From positions 4,898,001 through 4,962,000 of the forward strand of contig JYIP02000003.1 in NCBI GenBank assembly GCA_001051155.2: a stretch of DNA of 64,000 nucleotides, given 5' to 3'. Positions 58,246-64,000 of the stretch are shown here, piece by piece. Made by a program: the position numbers and the translations under genes. This DNA comes from Chrysoporthe austroafricana (Eukaryota > Ascomycota > Sordariomycetes > Diaporthales > Cryphonectriaceae). The first letter of the stretch is position 1, and the number at the start of each line of letters is the position of its first letter. A model generated the notes under the pieces. It ran no database searches. It saw only the letters and a program-made list of their open reading frames with translations, and was not told the origin of the DNA.

Positions 58246-59195
58246 ATGGCGTATCAGACCAAATATCATCGGATTGGCGCGAGCGATGCTGTCAGTCACG
58301 ACTCGAGGTCAGTCGTCGACTCGCATCGCAATTGTTTTTGCAGTCCATCTGCGATACATCGTACTGGATCAACGAGATTCAGTCTTGGCACTCTCATTAC
58401 GGTGACCATCATCGTGGCACTATTCTCTGGCACCGCCTGCTTTGCCTTTGGGAGACAGGGGCAGATATCGCGACAGATGGACGCGGAATGGATGTGTAGG
58501 GATCCTTCCGATCTGGCTCCAGGGCCTTGTGACAGTTGCTCTAACAGCCTTGAATGCGTCTAGCACCCCCAGGAGCACTGAGCACCACGTTCGAGTACCA
58601 GAAGGTGTTTGCCTTGAGATCTTCCAACGAGACCCAAAGACAATGGGCTGCCCTGTTCCCGCGTAAGCTGTGTGAATTCAAAGACATAAGACATGATGGT
58701 CTCTTGAGCATGCGATCATCAGACTGCACCGCATCTAACGGTAGTAACTTGTCTTTTAGTGGGCGGCGGCTTTGTACAGCATCCTACCCTCTCTCCTGAG
58801 ATGACCAGTCTCGCCGTCTATCACCAGCTCCACTGTCTGGTAAGCTATTGCCCTCCTCGCGGCCGGGGCCGACGAAGTGCTGTACGGCACGGTTGCATGA
58901 TCGGATATTCTCCCGCTGACGCTGGTGAGCTCTCCAGGACGCAATCCGGGCGTCCTACTGGGCCGCAATTGACGGCACCCAGGCCGATCATCACACCAGG
59001 GCTCCGCATGTCCGCCACTGCATCGACTACCTGCGCCAATCGCTCCTCTGCCATGCAGACGCAAACTTCGAACCCGTCAAGAAGGAGCTTGGCGGCGTGA
59101 CCGGGTTCGGGTCCCAGAGGAAGTGCAGGGATATCACGCAGCTGAGAGCTTGGGCGGAAGAGTGGAGGGCGAGTGATCATTTCAACGGCAATTGA
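58246..59195 (+). CDS. UstYa-family (DUF3328) oxidase/cyclase, copy 2
   Basis: Second UstYa-type protein, 228 residues, from exons 58246-58495, 58564-58662, 58760-58839 and 58938-59195. A short cytosolic tail (MAYQTKYHRIGASDAVSHDS, the usual start of this family) is followed by one membrane helix (about 47-68, LGTLITVTIIVALFSGTACF). The luminal domain begins at about residue 80 with SPPGALSTTFEYQKVFAL. MTSLAVYHQLHCL holds the first HxxHC motif (His138-Cys142). HVRHCIDYLRQSLLCHADAN holds the second (His167-Cys171). The C-terminus is shorter than in copy 1 (WAEEWRASDHFNGN). Sequence differences show the pair is not a recent duplication. Pairs of UstYa proteins acting on one peptide are known from ustiloxin (UstYa and UstYb), which supports a joint role here. 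Confidence 0.93.
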
Positions 59196-60841
59196 ACGGC
59201 CGACCCTCAGTCTGTCGATGTTGTTATCCTTCAGATTGACGTGCCGCCGTGCCATGGTGTTTCATATTAGAAGCAGAAATTGATGCTTCATGAATTCCAC
59301 GAAGCTGCTGAGCTGACGCTTAGGGAAGGTCCCTTGAAAAAGGCAAGAGTTGCTGATGATGCCGTTGGTAGAATTCTGCTGTATGCATGAACAGCCGGGC
59401 TTGTGTCAGTTCACATCCCTAGCCGCGTCGAGTCCTGCCTTGAGGACCTCCTAGGCTCTCAACTTTCAGTAATTGAGATAGGCGACATGCGAAAGCGCGT
59501 GTAAATGCATATGCCTGCCCTGCTGTATTTACCAGTGCATACTCCCTCGAGTTCAAGCTTGATGCCTTGAAGCCATTCTAGTGAGAGAGAATACCTTGGG
59601 CACGGGAGTAGGTAGGGGATGAGATGAAAATTATGGACTCATGAGTGAGTATTTCGGCAGGTTCCGATACCCTGTGTAGCACATCGTTGGAGGCTGCATG
59701 TGCAGTCTACCTGTGTAAAGAATCGGTTGTCGACGAGGGTCTGTGACCGTGATTGTCACAAGTAGTTACTCTCGTGTAGTGCTCGGCTGATCAACTGCAA
59801 GCTCAGTGGTCTCCCTATCTGAGGGTCTATTGTTTTCCGAGAAAGTTTAGACGCAGACCAGCTTCGTCCACATCCAGAGGCGCAGTGGCATGCGCCGTCG
59901 ACTGCATTTCCGCTTCCCACTTGTTCCGATACACGATCATACCCATAACCACGCCTCCCCAAGGTCTCCGGACCGAGTCGAATAATTAGTCAAACGAATA
60001 ATTGACCATAGCCAAGCCAAGACGGAAAAAATGCATCTGGGCTGTGTCGGCTCGTAAAGAGTGTCGTAAGAGTCGGTCTAGTTCCGGGCGGGCACAGACC
60101 ACCAAATTTGGCTTTGCCTCGACCGCCTTTTCTGCTCTCGAGGCGTAGCAATCCTCAATTAAGCTCACCACAGCCTAATTGCGAAGGGAGCCCTTCCATC
60201 TCCCCGGCTTCGCAGGCGGATCGAGGTGTGGAAGCGCGACCCGGCTCGGCGTCGGCCAGCAGACGCCTTCTGACGCCCTCTCTGTGGTGTTGAGGCCTAG
60301 GGTAGCCACGTGACTAGGACCCCTTATTAACGATCGTTATTTCAGGGGTCTCCTTTTCCCAAAGGGGGGGCTGAGGGGGGTGGGACTCTCCGGCATGACA
60401 CGTATCAGAAACAGGAGCGCTGGACCACTCGGGCGCAGTGCCGCAGACCCCCCCAAGTGAGCTTAGCCCAGCGGCTCAGGCGAGGCGGGGGTCTGGACCT
60501 CCACCCTCTGTGCATAGCTAGCAGCAGGGCAGCCCGTCACTACAGCAGCTAACTAACTCCCTACTGCGCCCGCGCCTCACCTCAGCTCCCCTCACCACCG
60601 TCGACCCACGGGAACAGGACGACCACGATCATTTAACGGGGACAGGAGAGCGCGCCGGCGACAGCTGCGAGGAAAATTGAATAATAAGGCAGCCTCTCGT
60701 TCCACATACATACCACGCTCCCCGGCCCAGCTCACTCTCATTCTTGACTTACAACCCCCCGCAACGGCAGCGAGGAGTCCACCCACGACCACCCATATAT
60801 TTAGAGCCAACCCACACAGACACACAACGCCATAAGCCAGG
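59196..60841. other. Intergenic, right edge of the cluster
   Basis: About 1.6 kb, no supported gene. It lacks the cluster motif, so the block appears to end here. The stretch from 60300 is rich in G and C runs and leads into the promoter of the SEC-C gene. Confidence 0.5.
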
Positions 60842-61456
60842 ATGTCTAGCGCCGCGAAGCAGTCGGTCCGCATGCAGTTCCTCTGCGAGAGGCGGCAGCT
60901 CGAGTTCCGCGAGGACGTGCCCAAGTCCCTCGTCGGGCCCGAGGCGGTGATGAACCCGGCCATGCCCCGGATGTTCGAGCTGACCCTGTCGCCCATCGTC
61001 ATGAAGCACGCCGCCGAGGCCCTGGACGCCTGCGAGGACAAGTGCTCGTCCAAGGACTGCAACAAGGACGCGACCACCATCGTCGCCACGCCCATGTCGG
61101 TGAGTCGTCGTCGTCGGCAGCAGCCCGGACAAGACCCCCCCCCCCACTCCCCCTCCCCCGCCTGGCTCTCTGGCCGTCTGGCATGTTTTATATATATGTA
61201 TATGTATATTGACATCCGGAACGCAAAGTATCTCCACAAGGTCGACGACCCGTTCGTCATCATCATGACCGTCGCCTGCTGCAACAGCCCGGTCTGCGAC
61301 AAGACGCTCAAGGAGGAGGCCAGGGCGCTCATGGTCCAGATGACCCAGGAGAGGTCGCAGGCCATCGCTAGCTTCGGGGTCCCGCCCATGTCGCGCGGGG
61401 CTAAGTGCTACTGTGGCTCTGGCCGTAAGTTCAAGAAGTGCTGCGGCAAGGCCGAG

Positions 61457-61487
<31 letters not shown>

Positions 61488-61522
61488 GGAGCGGCGCTGT
61501 CGGCAAGGTCGCCGCCGCATGA
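60842..61522 (+). CDS. SEC-C motif protein with in-frame intron
   Basis: Small Cys-rich protein. The frame is open throughout, but 61100-61228 (129 nt, GTGAGT..AAAG) looks like an intron: it is pyrimidine-rich, contains TATATATGTATATG, and its removal joins ATPMS to YLHKVDDPFVIIM. Spliced length is 183 residues, unspliced 226. The N-terminal part has no known domain but several Cys (CEDKCSSKDCNKD, ACCNSPVCDK), which could bind zinc. The C-terminus has the SEC-C signature CYCGSGRKFKKCCGK, a zinc-binding motif known from SecA and many accessory proteins. It is followed by a Glu-Gly tract from the hexamer repeat. Function unknown. Confidence 0.8.
61454..61489. repeat. GAGGGC hexamer microsatellite in coding sequence
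   Basis: Five perfect GAGGGC units and one GAAGGG, encoding alternating Glu-Gly near the end of the SEC-C protein. It keeps the frame and is likely to vary in length between strains. Confidence 0.9.
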
Positions 61523-61845
61523 GACGCTCACCCCCGTTCGAAGTGCCTGCCAGCGGGGCTGGTGCTACCTACCGTACCGCCCGCGCGCATAAAGGCTTAC
61601 CGGATGGGGACCAGGGCCGACAGCAAATGCCGAAGGGTCTTGACCGGTCTGCGTGTCTGTGTGTCTGTCTGTTCTTGCTGGTGAGATCATCATCACCCCA
61701 CTTCGTTTTGTATTTGACTTCTCGTTCTCGGGAGCAAGCATGGCCTGGCTGGGTTGGGACAAGAAACCAGATTGCAGCCCAGACATAGTACATATCGATC
61801 ACGTTCATCTCTCTCTCTTCCTGCCCACCCTGGGGGGAAGGCTTC
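61523..61845. other. Short gap between convergent genes
   Basis: Shared 3' regions of the SEC-C gene and the EthD/hydrolase gene; nothing else seen. Confidence 0.5.
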
Positions 61846-63477
61846 TCACAGGAACCCATTGACTGCTTCCCAGAAGGCCTCCGGGCTCTCACACATAGGC
61901 AGGTGTCCTGCCTCGGGCACGATCTTCAGCTCCACGCCCTTCTCGCCCACGCCGTCCTTGAACCCCTCCATCGCCTTGACCAGTGCGCCCTTGCCGTCGC
62001 CCTCGCCCACCACCAGCAGGCCCGGGACCGTGCACCCCTTCAGCTCCCCGCGCATGTTGTAATCCCACAGTGCCTGGCAGCCGTACCTGAACCCCTGGAT
62101 GTCGTTGTCGGCGACCATCTCCGTCATCCAGCTCGCGACGTCGATCTTGGCCGTCATGGTGTGCGGGTGGAACCAGCGCTCGACCGTCATGCCCGCCAGC
62201 TTCATGATGCCCGGCGTGCCGTCCTCGCCCGTGGACTCGGCGACCCCGATGCGGTCCTTCCACGCCTGCGTGTTAGCGTCGGAGCTGTTGACGTTGAAGT
62301 CGCAGGCGACGAAGCGGCCGAGCTTGCCCGGGTGCCTCAGCGCGAACCTGACGGTGGTGGCGCCGCCCATGCTGACGCCGACCAGCGCGTGGAGCCTGTC
62401 GAGCCTCAGCGCCGCCATCACCGCCGCCAGGTCGTCGGCGAGCATCTCCAGCGTCGCCGGCACCGGCGGCTCGGGGACCGCGTGCCGTCCCCGGGTGTTG
62501 TACCGCAGGATGCGGAACTCGGGCCGGTCCCTCTTCAGTATCTCCACCAGGGGATCCCACATGTGCAGGGACGTGAGGAGCGAGTTGCAGAAGGCGATGG
62601 TGGGGGCCTTGGGGTCCGGGTTGCCTTCCAGCTGGTACGGGATCGAGAGGCCGTCCTCGGTGGTGACGAAGGCCTGCAGCACTGGCTTTCCGCCGTTGGG
62701 TGTCGTCCTTATCCTGGCGTCCGACGACACGAATGCCTTCTCCGCCGGCAGCTTGGCCAGGGAGGCGAGGTCCCGCGGCCCCGGCCCGAACACGTAGAAG
62801 AGCGAGTACGTCCTCCTGTGCTTGCTGGCGATGACCTTGTCGAAGACCTCGTCCCTCCACTTCGTGCTCATGGCGGCCTTGTGCTCAGGCCCCCCAAGCC
62901 CGTTCTCTCGGGCGTACTCGTGGAGGATGAGGTACTTGAGGGGCGCCTCCTTGTCGAGGCTGGTCGACGTCCGGAAGCGGCGCGTCCGCAGCCAGCCGGG
63001 CACCTTGGACAGCATGGGGATGTGTTCCTCCTCGTACCACTTGTCCAGCGCCTGCTCGGCCCCCTCCACGGCGGTCACCGTGTTCTCGACGGCAACCAGC
63101 ACCTGGCCCTCGGCCTCGTCGTCGGTGAGCTGCTCTATGGGCCGGAAGAGGGGGGCCTTGCGCTCGGAGACGAGGTCGTAGAAGTAGCGCTTGACGTCGA
63201 CCTGGCCGATGGTGCCGGCCTCGCGGGGGCTCCTGTTCTCGCGCAGGGAGGTGTAGGTCGCGGCGTCGAGGTGGTGCATGGAGGTGACGTCGTAGGCGGC
63301 GAGGAAGTGCGGCTGCTCGCCGTCGGTAGCAGCGTAGCGCAGGCCGTTGCTGAAGATTCGAGGGAGCCGCAGGCGGGTTGGGCCGTGCTCGTTGTTATAC
63401 CACTCGTGGAACTGGTCGAGCGACAGGCCGGGCCTGGGCTGCATAGTCACGTAGAGGATGCCTGGGTTCTGAGACAT
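61846..63477 (-). CDS. EthD-like domain fused to alpha/beta hydrolase
   Basis: Single-exon gene of 543 residues. Residues 1-about 235 hold two ferredoxin-like EthD-type segments: GILYVTMQPRPGLSLDQFHE with WYNNEHGPTRLRLP, and ALDKWYEEEHIPMLSKVPGW. EthD-like proteins act in ring-cleavage and polyketide or aromatic catabolism. From about 265 an alpha/beta hydrolase begins, of the enol-lactonase kind: FCNSLLTSLHMWDPLVEIL, RYNTRGRHAVPEPP, and a nucleophile elbow GVSMGG with Ser369. GLLVVGEGDGKG is where the acid is expected, and the catalytic His525 is in EAGHLPMCESPEAF. A fused pair suggests two consecutive steps on an aromatic or lactone substrate. The frame is uninterrupted, so the fusion is not an annotation artefact. 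Exact substrate unknown. Confidence 0.88.
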   Translation of the reverse strand: MSQNPGILYVTMQPRPGLSLDQFHEWYNNEHGPTRLRLPRIFSNGLRYAATDGEQPHFLAAYDVTSMHHLDAATYTSLRENRSPREAGTIGQVDVKRYFYDLVSERKAPLFRPIEQLTDDEAEGQVLVAVENTVTAVEGAEQALDKWYEEEHIPMLSKVPGWLRTRRFRTSTSLDKEAPLKYLILHEYARENGLGGPEHKAAMSTKWRDEVFDKVIASKHRRTYSLFYVFGPGPRDLASLAKLPAEKAFVSSDARIRTTPNGGKPVLQAFVTTEDGLSIPYQLEGNPDPKAPTIAFCNSLLTSLHMWDPLVEILKRDRPEFRILRYNTRGRHAVPEPPVPATLEMLADDLAAVMAALRLDRLHALVGVSMGGATTVRFALRHPGKLGRFVACDFNVNSSDANTQAWKDRIGVAESTGEDGTPGIMKLAGMTVERWFHPHTMTAKIDVASWMTEMVADNDIQGFRYGCQALWDYNMRGELKGCTVPGLLVVGEGDGKGALVKAMEGFKDGVGEKGVELKIVPEAGHLPMCESPEAFWEAVNGFL

Positions 63478-64000
63478 GGCGAAGGCGGTCGAGGGGGTTC
63501 GAGAGGGTTGAGAGCTCGAGGGGATCGAGAGGAGGAGAAGCGCGGTCAGTCGGGCTCGAGAGGTCTGAGAAGAGAGACCGTACTCCGAGATCTGCTCGAG
63601 GGGAGGGGAGAGGAGGAGGAGAGGGCTCCGCGACCAAGCTTTTTCCTATCTTTGCCGAGGTGCCATCGTGCTCTTGTACCGGGTCGGCGTTCCTGGTAGG
63701 TTATCTACTACCTCTTAGCGGGCTGCTCGCCCCCCCGTGGGGTCTCCAGGATGACGTTGGGAGCTGCTGGCGGGGTTTCGAGCCCCTCGCGGCAGCGGGC
63801 GGAACAGAGATCACCCGGCAGGCAGGGGTCAGGGCAAAGCGCTTTTCCTCGCAGTCCGCAAAGGGAAACTCTCAGCCTCATCTTCCACTCCATTCATCCT
63901 CAACCTCATCCTGCGCTCTCTTTGTCCTGTCCTCTCCTCTGCTCTACTCTCCTCCTCTCCTGACACCTGGCTCCTGACTGCACCGATCTCGGTGCCATCA
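63478..64000. other. Right edge of window
   Basis: Promoter and leader of the EthD/hydrolase gene, GA-rich, then a stretch rich in CTC/TCC. No supported gene before the window ends. Confidence 0.5.

Noticed and set aside
61903..63699. 598-codon plus-strand frame opposite the EthD/hydrolase gene
   Set aside because: Antisense shadow of a GC-rich gene; the minus strand has clear domains and catalytic residues.

Overview
The window is nuclear DNA of a filamentous ascomycete (Pezizomycotina, most likely a Sordariomycete). The genes carry short introns of about 43-130 nt with GT..AG borders. They include a striatin/PRO11-type WD40 scaffold, a QDE-1-class RNA-dependent RNA polymerase, a Pth11/rhodopsin-type membrane protein, secreted CAZymes and two UstYa (DUF3328) proteins. 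There are no bacterial operons, mature rRNA or convincing tRNA genes, CRISPR arrays or intact transposons. I built the exon structures by hand from splice sites and reading frame.

Layout. 0.5-9 kb: accessory metabolic genes (a cytochrome P450 with a suspect splice, a GPI-anchored GH29 fucosidase, an MFS sugar transporter). 9-13.5 kb: gene-poor, with one unidentified coding remnant and an assembly scar containing an N. 13.6-17 kb: a secreted thaumatin-like protein and a zinc-independent MDR oxidoreductase. 18.6-27 kb: a conserved core block (methyltransferase-like protein, PHO88/SND3, RAD14/XPA, striatin). 27.8-37 kb: lineage-specific proteins, among them a helical-domain protein fused to a catalytically dead low-molecular-weight tyrosine-phosphatase fold. 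38-42 kb: the RNA-dependent RNA polymerase. 43.6-47.5 kb: a GH43 arabinanase and a disordered protein. 49.8-59.2 kb: a putative biosynthetic cluster. 60.8-63.5 kb: a SEC-C motif protein and an EthD/alpha-beta-hydrolase fusion.

The main discovery candidate is the 49.8-59.2 kb block: an O-methyltransferase, two UstYa-family proteins with both HxxHC motifs intact, a seven-helix membrane protein, and between them an intron-containing 52-residue secreted peptide missed by simple ORF calling. Its C-terminal segment holds an aromatic core (LVYATWTI) flanked by two EDDS copies. UstYa proteins are known to cyclise ribosomal peptides (the dikaritin class of fungal RiPPs), so this looks like a compact single-core RiPP locus. 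The ten-base element TTGGGGGCCA occurs four times in the two divergent promoters of the block and once with one mismatch upstream of the methyltransferase. I found it in no other intergenic stretch of the window, which suggests a shared cluster-specific regulator.

The second candidate is the pseudophosphatase fusion at 29.1-30.3 kb. Its N-terminal helices recall the signalling domains of fungal NLR-type proteins, and its phosphatase P-loop has Asp in place of the catalytic Cys.
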